From Curtobacterium sp. MCJR17_055 (GTDB lineage: Bacteria; Actinomycetota; Actinomycetes; Actinomycetales; Microbacteriaceae): 64,000 nucleotides of DNA. Position 1 is the first letter of the stretch, and the number at the start of each line of letters is the position of its first letter. Where the stretch lies: contig NZ_QKLF01000001.1 in the NCBI RefSeq assembly GCF_003224335.1, positions 558,001 to 622,000 of the forward strand, read 5' to 3'. Of the stretch, positions 29,001 to 34,265 are shown piece by piece. A program made the translations under genes and the position numbers. The notes beneath the pieces were generated by a model. It saw nothing but the letters and a program-made list of their open reading frames with translations. It had not been told where the DNA came from and ran no database searches.

Positions 29001-29885
29001 GGCGAGGTCGCTCGCACCGAAGTTCCCGGTGACCGGGAAGCTCCGGACCTGGGTGCCCGAGGTGGGGTCGAGCTGGTAGATGGTGGTCGTCGAGACGGTG
29101 CTCGTGCCGGTGCCGCTGGTGGTCGTGTTCGAGACGTAGAGGTAGCCGTCCGACGAGAACGCGATGCCGGGGCTGTTCGTGCCCGACGGCAGGGTCGCGA
29201 TCTCGGTGGTGCCCAGGTCCGTCTGGCCGGGGGCCGTCGGGACGGCCTCCGTGTTGACCCGGTAGACCTTGTCCGCCGCGACGACGAAGAAGAGCCCCTG
29301 CGAGCTGAAGGCGAAGTCGCCGTTGCCGGACTTCAGGCCGGTGATCTGTCCGACCTGTCCGATGGCCTTCTTCGTCACGGGGTCGTACGCCAGGAGCGCG
29401 CCGGCGTTGTCGCCGTAGTAGTAGTAGCCCGTGACCGGGTTCACCGCGCCGCGGATGATCGTCCGGACCTTGTCGGTGGCGACCGGCGACGAGGCCGTCC
29501 CGGTCTTCGGGTCGTAGGACCGCAGCGTGGCGGTGGTGTTGTTGCCCGCGGCGTACATCGCGGTGCCCTCGCGTGCGATGCCGAGGCCGTTGTTCGCCCC
29601 GGTGCCGAGGTCGGCGACGTCCACGGTCGAGCCCTTGCTCGTGCCCTGCGTGCTGTCGATCGCGACGACCTTGCCTGCGCTGTTCGAGGCGTACAGCGTG
29701 TTCTGGTCGCAGACGAAGTGTCCGCCGTCCGTCGCCTGCACCGCGGCCGAGGCCGGAGCGGTGGTCGCGACGGTGGCCGCCGTGCTGAGCCCTGCGCCGA
29801 CGAGCAGTGCGGCGCCGAGCATGGCGAGGGGGCGGAGGCCGGACGTGCGGCGGGGCACGGCGGAGCCCTGGGGAGCAGGCAGCAT
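23082..29885 (-). CDS. Giant LAxTG wall-anchored protein with about 20 tandem Ig/cadherin-like repeats
   Basis: A 2267-residue secreted protein. A signal peptide (about 1-48, ending ASAA) is followed by a propeller-like region (about 50-300, HFVCDQNTLYASNSAGKVVAID) and a beta domain to about 440. Then come about 19 copies of an 85-90 residue domain with the pattern xDDx-n-AG-n-GVLxNDxGxxL-n-HG-n-YTPxxGFSGTDxFxYTxTD, plus a divergent last one. This is the bacterial Ig/cadherin-like (tandem-95) type. The end is a sortase signal: LAFTG at 2225-2229, hydrophobic helix, RRRM tail. It probably acts as an adhesin or in surface contact. Domains 4-8 and 9-13 are copies of one five-domain block. ATG 29885 has only a weak GAAAG upstream. 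Confidence 0.92.
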   Translation of the reverse strand: MLPAPQGSAVPRRTSGLRPLAMLGAALLVGAGLSTAATVATTAPASAAVQATDGGHFVCDQNTLYASNSAGKVVAIDSTQGTSKGSTVDVADLGTGANNGLGIAREGTAMYAAGNNTTATLRSYDPKTGTASSPVATDKVRTIIRGAVNPVTGYYYYGDNAGALLAYDPVTKKAIGQVGQITGLKSGNGDFAFSSQGLFFVVAADKVYRVNTEAVPTAPGQTDLGTTEIATLPSGTNSPGIAFSSDGYLYVSNTTTSGTGTSTVSTTTIYQLDPTSGTQVRSFPVTGNFGASDLASCNYADTVTGRTSVDQRWHTGDQFGLDITGDGITATSKGTSTVTTGSATGLQDQKAGAILTTPGKKYTVTQKAAGTADLADYDTTWKAVDVNSGTVVASGTGSTAAFTFPQAVGSDGTDVVVTFTNRMRLVRATTTADTYSTPVGTALTIPAAGVLRNDAGTGLTVTKHTDPAHGTLTMTAADGSFAYTPAAGFSGTDQFDYTATDGGGQSSTSTVTITVTPTAVDDAFSVHAGSTATAGAADGVLANDRGSRLTVTGNSAPAHGSLTVDADGSYVYTPTARFSGADSFTYTAEDGAGATITGSVSITVLPTAKADTISATAGETTTVAAPGLLGNDLGTDLTVAGTTTPAHGTVVVAKDGTTTYTPAPGYSGTDGFDVTVVDGNGKSDTVTVTVRVAPKAVDDTATVDAGSSVSTTTRATGVLGNDAGDGLRVATSSTPAHGTLVLDAAAGTYTYTPADGFSGTDRFDYTATDATGATTSATVTITVRPSATADAATTPANRPVTVDVQANDHGTGLTTAVVSQPAHGTVAVGTDGTVQYSPVAGSSGTDSFTYTVTDAAGQTTGPVVVTITVTPVATADTAGGKAGQTVTIAAATLLGNDAGTGLTVTKVTGAAHGTATLGADGSVVYTPAAGFSGTETLTYTVTDASRQTTTATITVLVGPMAMRDSATVTAGSTLTVPKATGVLANDRGSDLTATVDQRPAHGTLALAADGSYTYTPADGFSGKDTFTYTATDGSGTPATGLVTVTVKPSTGDDTLTTVAGQSLVVTSGALTGNDSGVGLTVTAVTDGAHSTVTLGADGSITVTPADGFSGTDTFGYTVTDANGSTGTGTVTMVVAPVAAADSGTVRAGETLARTTRATGVLGNDSGTGLTVASHTEPTSGVLVLDATTGAFRYTPVDGFSGDDSFTYTATDTAGTPVTATVRLVVTPVAQDDTAATSASRPTTIDVQRNDAGSGLRTAVVTKPTNGTAVVERSGAVTYTPAAGFSGTDSFTYEVTDAAGRTTDPVTVTVTVRPVATADTVGTASGRPLTVAAATLLGNDSGSGLTVTGVSGAAHGAVTLGADGSVVYTPERGFSGTETLTYTVTDASGQSATATVLVVVGPMAMRDSATVTAGSTLTVPKATGVLANDRGSDLTATVDQRPAHGTLALAADGSYTYTPADGFSGKDTFTYTATDGSGNAATGVVMVLVTPSAGDDTRTIPAGHPVTATSASLTADDSGTGLVVTGVTNGASGTATVDVDGSVTYVPAAGWSGIDHVTVTVTDASGSTATSTLTITVTPVLAASDSSATADGELVVPADQGVLQGSTGTDLQVTDHTAPDHGAVEVDRDGSYTYTPKPGYSGPDTFDVTVTDGSGTTTTGTVTITIVPKAVDDTASTTVGTPVAVAVAGNDSGTTLRVSGVGTAAQGAPTNGTVGVTGAGTVTYVPADGFSGTDRFRYTVVDPTGGTASATVTVTVTPTAVDDVLKTPAGTPLAIVGTTLTGNDSGTGLTVTGHGDARRGTVTTGTDGGLVYTPAAGTSGTDRFRYEVTDASGQTTAATVVVLVGAVAGDDWSTTTTNGVVRMSAAKGVLSDDAGTGLWASLDVEPRHGRIALAKDGSYEYTPTADWSGRDWFTYTAHDSEENTAVALVAIDVTPTATDDATRTSAGKPVTVRGPGVLGNDSGTDLTVVAVGTAAHGTATLAADGTFVYTPAKRFSGVDTVPYTAQDAAGQRTDATVTVTVGVTAVDDTGSTVAGTPLAVDARHGLLRNDDGTALTTGLHRKAEHGTVRVLADGSYVYTPAAGFTGTDTFVYTVTDASGQTTTATATIRVVAAAVARDDERTGRTGERLTVTPLGNDTPTGGSTFDTDTLHLLDPATGHMTDRFTVDGSGTWSVEDGAVTFTPERDHHGTLTADYTVQDTAGQVVTATITVRYPTGLAAVVHVATLAFTGSTGLLGLGLGAFALVLAGAALLLRRRMVAPVSGPRRRG
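25150..27800. repeat. Duplicated five-domain block inside the giant gene
   Basis: Repeat domains 4-8 (about 26480-27800) and 9-13 (about 25150-26480) match in order, pair by pair: TTRATGVLGND, TxDVQxNDxGxGLxTAVV, AATLLGND...GAAHG, MAMRDSATVTAG, and the DDT...SxxLTxxDSG type. The fourth pair is nearly identical at DNA level, 25501-25686 against 26827-27012, at an offset of 1326 bases (442 codons). This points to one recent block duplication or ongoing conversion between the two. Confidence 0.85.
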
Positions 29886-30144
29886 GGGTCACTTTCGGGT
29901 CGAGACAGCGCGCCTGGCGCGTTCGAGGACCCGAGGGACTCGGGGAACGGCAGCCGACGCCGATCCCGATCCTGGCAGGAAGCTGAAGCCGTATGGGGAC
30001 AAGCAGAGTCCCCAGTAGGGGGGACCAGTGTCAGACGACGGGGTACACGCCCCCGGACTGGGGACAGGACACCGGGCCCCCGCGGGCCGGTTCTGGCCCT
30101 GCACCTCGTCCCCGCTCCGGCTCGCCTCCCCCGGCAACGTCGAA

Positions 30145-30168
30145 GCCCCGCCGGTGTTCCGGCGGGGC
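30145..30168. terminator. Hairpin terminator
   Basis: A perfect 10-bp stem GCCCCGCCGG/CCGGCGGGGC (30145-30154 and 30159-30168) with loop TGTT stands 73 bases beyond the stop of the 107-residue gene on the minus strand. It separates that gene from the leader of the giant surface gene. Confidence 0.75.
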
Positions 30169-30240
30169 CTCGGTCATGCTGTTCCGGAGGTCAGGCCTCC
30201 GGGTGGTGCTTCGCTTCTGCGTGCTCCGTGTCGGGTTCGG

Positions 30241-30564
30241 TCAGTCGACCGGTCGGATGACGGACGGGAGCACGATGTGCAGGCGCTCGGCGAGACGCGA
30301 CTGTGCGTCCTCCAGCGAGCGGAAGTCCCCGACGTACTGGCCGAACGTGTCGGACACGAAGTAGTGCCCGTCCCGCTTGTCGACCGTGCCACCGAAGTAG
30401 CCGCCGTAGTTGGCGGACCAGAGGCCGGTCTCGACCTCGGTCCACGTGAGCATGGCGCGGGAGGGAGTGTGGGCCACCTGGGCCTCGAGCACGGCGATCG
30501 TGTCGACGGTGTCCGTGTCGAGGGTCACCTCGACCTGGTGCGCGTCGTGGCTGATGATCGTCAT
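30241..30564 (-). CDS. Hypothetical 107-residue protein
   Basis: Not recognised. It is a soluble, acidic protein with no signal peptide or membrane helix. The middle has an aromatic/glycine stretch (ETGLWSANYGGYFGGTVDKRDGHYFVSD) and then an amphipathic helix (SLEDAQSRLAERLHIVLP). ATG 30564 has GAAGGAG nine bases upstream (minus strand of 30572-30580), a good ribosome site. It is flanked by a terminator and by the GGGGTACA motif cluster, so it is a stand-alone transcription unit. Confidence 0.7.
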   Translation of the reverse strand: MTIISHDAHQVEVTLDTDTVDTIAVLEAQVAHTPSRAMLTWTEVETGLWSANYGGYFGGTVDKRDGHYFVSDTFGQYVGDFRSLEDAQSRLAERLHIVLPSVIRPVD

Positions 30565-30778
30565 GGCCCTGCTCCTTCACGTTCTGGGGTACATCTGCTT
30601 GCGGGATCAACGGTACGGGGGACGTCCCCGCCCCACCAGCCAGCCCCGTGCATTCACGGGTTCTCCTGATCCGCGTCGGTATCGAGCCCCGGAAAACCGG
30701 GACAACACGTCACGTTTCCGGGGTACAGGGGACAAAGCGGGGTACTCGCGATCTGGACGAAACGCGGCGGACGTAGGC

Positions 30779-30830
30779 CGGGCCTCCCGTGCGGAGATCC
30801 GCCGGCCGGCGGACCCGGCCTGGAGGCCCG
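30779..30830. repeat. Intergenic palindrome of the CGGGAGGC family
   Basis: CGGGCCTCC at 30779-30787 pairs with GGAGGCCCG at 30822-30830, and an inner CCGCCGGCCGGCGG palindrome lies at about 30800-30813. It lies between divergent genes, just upstream of the VanZ promoter, so here it cannot serve as an end-of-gene terminator. The rest of 30565-30850 shows the GGGGTACA cluster and no gene. Confidence 0.6.
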
Positions 30831-30850
30831 CCCCGGTAGCGTCACTCCCC

Positions 30851-31390
30851 GTGACCCCTGATCGACCGGACGACCGCGTGCACGACGTGCCGTCGGCGCC
30901 CGTCGGCCGCATGGCCGGGTCCGGCAACGCCCTGCGGCGCCACGGCAGCACGAGCGCGCACGCGACCGGGCGGAGCTGCAGCGTCGCCGGGGTGCTCGCC
31001 GTGGGCTACGGGGTGGCGGTGGTCCTCATCGGGTTCTGGGGCACCCCGGTCGACGCACGCGTGCAACCGCTGCTCGCCCGCGTGGTCGCCGCGGCACAAC
31101 GACGCGGAGCGCCGAGCTGGTTCGGGTACGAGCTGTTCGAGTCCCTGGCCAACGTGGCGTTCTTCGTGCCGCTGGGACTGCTCGTCGTGCTGCTCGCCGG
31201 GGCCCGCTGGTGGTGGGCCGGCGCGGCGGCGGGGCTGCTCGTCGGCGCCGCCATCGAGACCGGCCAGGCGCTGTTCCTGCCGGCACGGTTCGCGACGATC
31301 GACGACGTGGTGGCGAACACGATGGGCGCCGTCGTCGGGGCGCTGCTCGGAGTCGTGCTGCTCGGGGTGGCCGCGCGGCGACGGCGCTGA
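30851..31390 (+). CDS. VanZ-family membrane protein
   Basis: A 179-residue membrane protein from GTG 30851. Four hydrophobic segments carry the VanZ pattern: FESLANVAFFVPLGLLVVLL (about residue 95), AAIETGQALFLPARFATIDDVVANTMGAVVG (about 135-165). VanZ domains are linked to teicoplanin resistance in enterococci, but most members have no known role and sit near cell-envelope genes, as here. TAGCGT at 30837-30842 is eight bases from GTG. ATG 30911 is an alternative start. Confidence 0.8.
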   Translation: MTPDRPDDRVHDVPSAPVGRMAGSGNALRRHGSTSAHATGRSCSVAGVLAVGYGVAVVLIGFWGTPVDARVQPLLARVVAAAQRRGAPSWFGYELFESLANVAFFVPLGLLVVLLAGARWWWAGAAAGLLVGAAIETGQALFLPARFATIDDVVANTMGAVVGALLGVVLLGVAARRRR

Positions 31391-31461
31391 CGGCCGCTCG
31401 CGGCTCATCCACTCGAGGGCGGCTCAGCCTCTCCGCACGTGCCCCCGCCTACGGTCGATGC

Positions 31462-32622
31462 ATGGCCTCGAACAGCACCCCGATGGTGGAGCAGCACATC
31501 GCCGTCTTCGGCGGGAGTGGCAGCGGCAAGACCGTCCTGCTCTCGTCGTTCTACGGCTCCGCCCAGGAGCCGAGCGTCCGACGATCGAACCGGTTCGCCG
31601 TGACCGCCGAGGACCGTGCACAGGGCCGCACGCTGCACCGCAACTACCTGGGCATGCGCGACGGCGACACCGTGCCCAGCCCGACCCGGTTCGCCTCGAC
31701 CTCGTACCGCTTCGTCATCGAGCCGTCGGCGGACTCCCTGCCGAAGGGCCGGTCGAGGCAGAAGGCGATGAAGCCCCTGCGGATCGTGTGGCACGACTAC
31801 CCCGGCGAGTGGTTCGAGGAGGATCCGAGCTCCGCCGACGAGGCCGCGCGCCGGGTCGAGACCTTCCGGTCGCTCCTCAGCGCCGACGTCGCCGTGCTGC
31901 TCGTCGACGGGCAGCTCCTCGCCGAGCACACCGGCGAGGAAGAGCGCTACCTGAAGGCCCTGATCACCGACTTCCACACCGGGCTCTACGCCCTTCGTGA
32001 CGACGTGCTCGAGGACGGCAAGCGGCTCACCCGCTTCCCGCGGATCTGGACCCTGGCGCTCTCCAAGGCGGACCTGCTGCCCGACATCGACGTCGAGGCG
32101 TTCCGGGAGCTCGTCATCGGCAAGGCCGGCGGGGAGCTCGACGAACTCCGCGACGTGCTGCAAAGCTTCGTGCAGGACCCGGACGCACTCGACGTCGGTG
32201 AGGACTTCCTGCTGCTGTCGTCGGCGAAGTTCGAGCCGGGGAACATCGACGTGACGACCCGCACCGGCGTGGACCTGCTCCTGCCCATCACCGCGATGCT
32301 GCCGTTCGAGCGCTTCGCGAAGTGGGCGACGACCCGGCAGCGCGGGGCGCAGGTAGCGGAGCAGCTGTTGAAGTTCGTCGGGCCCGTCGTCGGGTTCCTG
32401 GCGACCTCGCGCTACGGCAAGTCCCCGCTCGTCGGTGCGGCTGCGGGCTGGATCGGTGGCGGCATCGGTTCCCGGGCCGTCAGCTTCGCCACGAAGCGCG
32501 TCGCGAAGATCAAGGACGAGGCGGTGGCCGAGCAGGAGTTCACCTCTCGCGTGCTCGCACGCTTCGCCGAGGACCTGGACCGCGGGGTCGAGCAGCGCGT
32601 GCTGCGCCGGGGTGAGTCGTGA
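31462..32622 (+). CDS. P-loop GTPase (TRAFAC-like) of unknown role
   Basis: A 386-residue protein with a full set of GTPase motifs: G1 GGSGSGKT (residues 17-24), G3 DYPG (112-115, in WHDYPGEWFE) and G4 SKAD (201-204). About 60 residues between G1 and G3 are long and charged. The C-terminal third has a glycine-rich apolar stretch (GAAAGWIGGGIGSRAVSFATKR) that could touch membrane, then a helical tail. No signal peptide. This is like TRAFAC-type GTPases found in bacterial conflict or stress loci, but no named family is assigned. Its stop overlaps the next gene by four bases. TACGGT at 31450-31455 is six bases from ATG. Confidence 0.8.
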   Translation: MASNSTPMVEQHIAVFGGSGSGKTVLLSSFYGSAQEPSVRRSNRFAVTAEDRAQGRTLHRNYLGMRDGDTVPSPTRFASTSYRFVIEPSADSLPKGRSRQKAMKPLRIVWHDYPGEWFEEDPSSADEAARRVETFRSLLSADVAVLLVDGQLLAEHTGEEERYLKALITDFHTGLYALRDDVLEDGKRLTRFPRIWTLALSKADLLPDIDVEAFRELVIGKAGGELDELRDVLQSFVQDPDALDVGEDFLLLSSAKFEPGNIDVTTRTGVDLLLPITAMLPFERFAKWATTRQRGAQVAEQLLKFVGPVVGFLATSRYGKSPLVGAAAGWIGGGIGSRAVSFATKRVAKIKDEAVAEQEFTSRVLARFAEDLDRGVEQRVLRRGES

Positions 32623-32972
32623 GCTTCATCTGGGCGACCCGGGGTCGCACGTGGGGCTTCCGGTTCCTGTCGACCGAGCAGCCAGGGCAGGACCCGCTTG
32701 CCCGCTACGAGCAGGCGTTCGACGGGGTGCGTGACGTGCCCGCCGTCGTCCGCCGTCGTTCCGGGATGCTCGCCGTGCGCTTCCCCGATCCTGAAGGGCG
32801 CCGGGACCGCTCCGGGCGGCCCATCCCCCACGAGTTCGTGCTGACCCCGCCGCTCAGCGACTCGGTGCGGTCCGTCGATGACGCGGTCGCGCAGGTCTGG
32901 CCGCTCGTGCGGGAGCGGTACGCAGAGGTGTGGGAGTTGCCGAAGGCGCCCGCCGCTGTGTCCGACGTGTGA
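32619..32972 (+). CDS. Hypothetical partner of the GTPase
   Basis: A 117-residue soluble protein, not recognised, beginning MSFIWATRGRTWGFRFL and ending in a helical part (VDDAVAQVWPLVRERYAEVWELPKA). The WGFRFL...DPLARYEQAF pattern and many Arg/Asp pairs give no family. GTG start inside the GTPase stop codon (GTGA) means translational coupling, so it probably binds or serves the GTPase. It could be an effector, a GAP-like partner or an adaptor; nothing in the sequence decides. Confidence 0.7.
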   Translation: MSFIWATRGRTWGFRFLSTEQPGQDPLARYEQAFDGVRDVPAVVRRRSGMLAVRFPDPEGRRDRSGRPIPHEFVLTPPLSDSVRSVDDAVAQVWPLVRERYAEVWELPKAPAAVSDV

Positions 32973-33056
32973 CGGCCAGCCGAGAATCCTCCGCGTGCAC
33001 CTACCAGGAGGCGCAGTGTCCGTCCGCCGGACACCTCACCGCCCTACGGTCGGCGT

Positions 33057-33170
33057 GTGAACCCGAATCGCAGACAGTACCGTCGTCCCTCCGCTTTCCC
33101 CTGGTGGCTCTGGGTGGTCGCGCCGCTCGCCGTCATCGGCGTCGTCGGCATCCTCCTCGTCGTGACGTGA
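33057..33170 (+). CDS. Small leaderless membrane peptide, 37 residues
   Basis: A short frame with GTG 33057 and TGA 33168-33170. The product begins MNPNRRQYRRPSAFPWW and continues as one membrane helix (APLAVIGVVGIL core) ending in VVT. TACGGT at 33045-33050 is exactly six bases upstream of GTG, the same leaderless promoter arrangement as nine other genes here. A strong terminator follows at 33191. The positive-inside N-terminus and clean helix support a real gene. Role unknown; it may act near the GTPase pair upstream. Confidence 0.65.
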   Translation: MNPNRRQYRRPSAFPWWLWVVAPLAVIGVVGILLVVT

Positions 33171-33190
33171 CGTAGCCCCCTGGACACGAC

Positions 33191-33224
33191 GAGACCCCCG
33201 GAGCCTGACGGCTCCGGGGGTCTC
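33191..33224. terminator. Bidirectional hairpin terminator
   Basis: A perfect 15-bp stem GAGACCCCCGGAGCC (33191-33205) and GGCTCCGGGGGTCTC (33210-33224) with loop TGAC. It lies 20 bases past the small peptide stop and 17 bases past the LAxTG gene stop on the other strand, so it serves both. Confidence 0.88.
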
Positions 33225-33241
33225 GCTCAGTGAGCTGTAGC

Positions 33242-33814
33242 TCAGACAGTCTCGCGCTGGCGACGGACCGAGCCGCGCACGACGAGCAGGCCGCCACCGA
33301 GGACGACGGCGCCACCGGCGACCCAGAGGGCCAGGGTGGAGACGGTCGAACCGGTGAAGGCGAGGGAACCGTTGGTGCCGTTGGCAGCCGTGCCCGTGCC
33401 GTTGCCAGCGCCAGCAGCAACGTCAGCCGGGGCGATGGTGAAGGACGCGACGCCGACGACACCGGAGGTGGCGCCCGTGGCGGTCAGGTTGTAGCTGCCC
33501 GAGCCGCCCACCGGGAGGGTGACGCGAACGGGGAGCGAGCCGTCGGCGCCGGCCGTGTAGGCCTTCGAGACGGTGGTCACGGGCAGGGCGCCGAGCGTGG
33601 CGTCGTTGACGCCGGCGCCGGTGATCTGGACGTTGACCGTCTCGTTGTTCTGGAAGGCGCCTTCGCTGAAGTTGATGACGACGATGCCACCGGCGACGTA
33701 GTTGCCAGAGATCGAGACGTCCGAGTCGGGAGCGTAGCCAGCTGCGTTGGCAGCGGCCGGAGTTGCGAGCAGTGCGGCGCCAGCCAGCACGACCGCGGCG
33801 ATGAGCTTCTTCAT
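33242..33814 (-). CDS. Small LAxTG wall-anchored protein
   Basis: A 190-residue secreted protein: signal peptide (MKKLIAAVVLAGAALLATPAAANA, about 1-24), one beta-sandwich-like domain of about 105 residues (SDVSISGNYVAGGIVVINF...), a Gly/Asn/Thr linker (GAGNGTGTAANGTNG), then LAFTG at 151-155, a hydrophobic helix and an RRQRETV tail. This is the class E-type sortase signal of actinobacteria. The single domain suggests an abundant small surface protein. AGGGGAA upstream of ATG is a good ribosome site. Confidence 0.88.
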   Translation of the reverse strand: MKKLIAAVVLAGAALLATPAAANAAGYAPDSDVSISGNYVAGGIVVINFSEGAFQNNETVNVQITGAGVNDATLGALPVTTVSKAYTAGADGSLPVRVTLPVGGSGSYNLTATGATSGVVGVASFTIAPADVAAGAGNGTGTAANGTNGSLAFTGSTVSTLALWVAGGAVVLGGGLLVVRGSVRRQRETV

Positions 33815-34265
33815 GAAGTGGTTCCCCTAGTGATCTGATCCGACAGACCCTGATACCAGAGCCCTGCCTCCGCAGATGTCAATCCCCCCGTGACCACAGA
33901 CATGGCACGTGCGATTGGCGAAGTTCCCTCAATGTAGCGGATGTTCACAGAGTGTTGCCACCCTTCGTGCAACGAATTCGTGAACAGGGGCTGGGTCATC
34001 TCCCAGCGAGCAGGTGCTCGCGAACGCCTGTGCGTCGCGCACCTCATTCCCGAGACGGAGAACCCCAGGTCACGAGGGCCATGACGTTCACGACGCCCAT
34101 CTCTTGTGGAGACCACGGCACCAGCTGTATCCGCTAGGAGCTTGCTCAGGCCAACCAGCACCCCCGGATTGGGGGCACGATCGCCCGCGTAGTTCGGCGA
34201 AACGCCGTCTCACCATGCGAGGAGAGCGGTCATCGAGTGCCCTACAGTCCGCGCACTTGCCGCCG
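33815..34265. other. Gene-free gap before the exopolysaccharide locus
   Basis: About 450 bases with no credible gene; base composition is less G/C-biased than the neighbours. It holds the leader of the small LAxTG gene. A CCCCCGGATTGGGGG palindrome at about 34163-34177 is the only structure noted. Confidence 0.5.

Larger units (their letters stand above)
30040..30746. promoter_or_regulatory. Cluster of GGGGTAC(A/T) motifs around divergent surface genes
   Basis: GGGGTACA occurs at 30040-30047, 30586-30593 and 30720-30727, and GGGGTACT at 30739-30746. The related GGGGACA occurs at 29995-30001, 30060-30066 and 30728-30734. All lie in non-coding DNA upstream of the giant surface gene, of the 107-residue gene, and of the VanZ gene. 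A shared regulator site is a guess; the repetition in this short space is what is observed. The gap 29886-30144 otherwise holds the giant gene's leader and no frame. Confidence 0.4.

Noticed and set aside
23223-30260. 2345-residue open frame opposite the giant surface gene
   Set aside because: A mirror of the repeat gene caused by high G/C at third positions; Arg/Gly/Val-rich with no domain, signal peptide or ribosome site.
33811-34161. 116-residue frame in the gap before the polysaccharide cluster
   Set aside because: It overlaps the start of the LAxTG gene, has no ribosome site and no recognisable domain.
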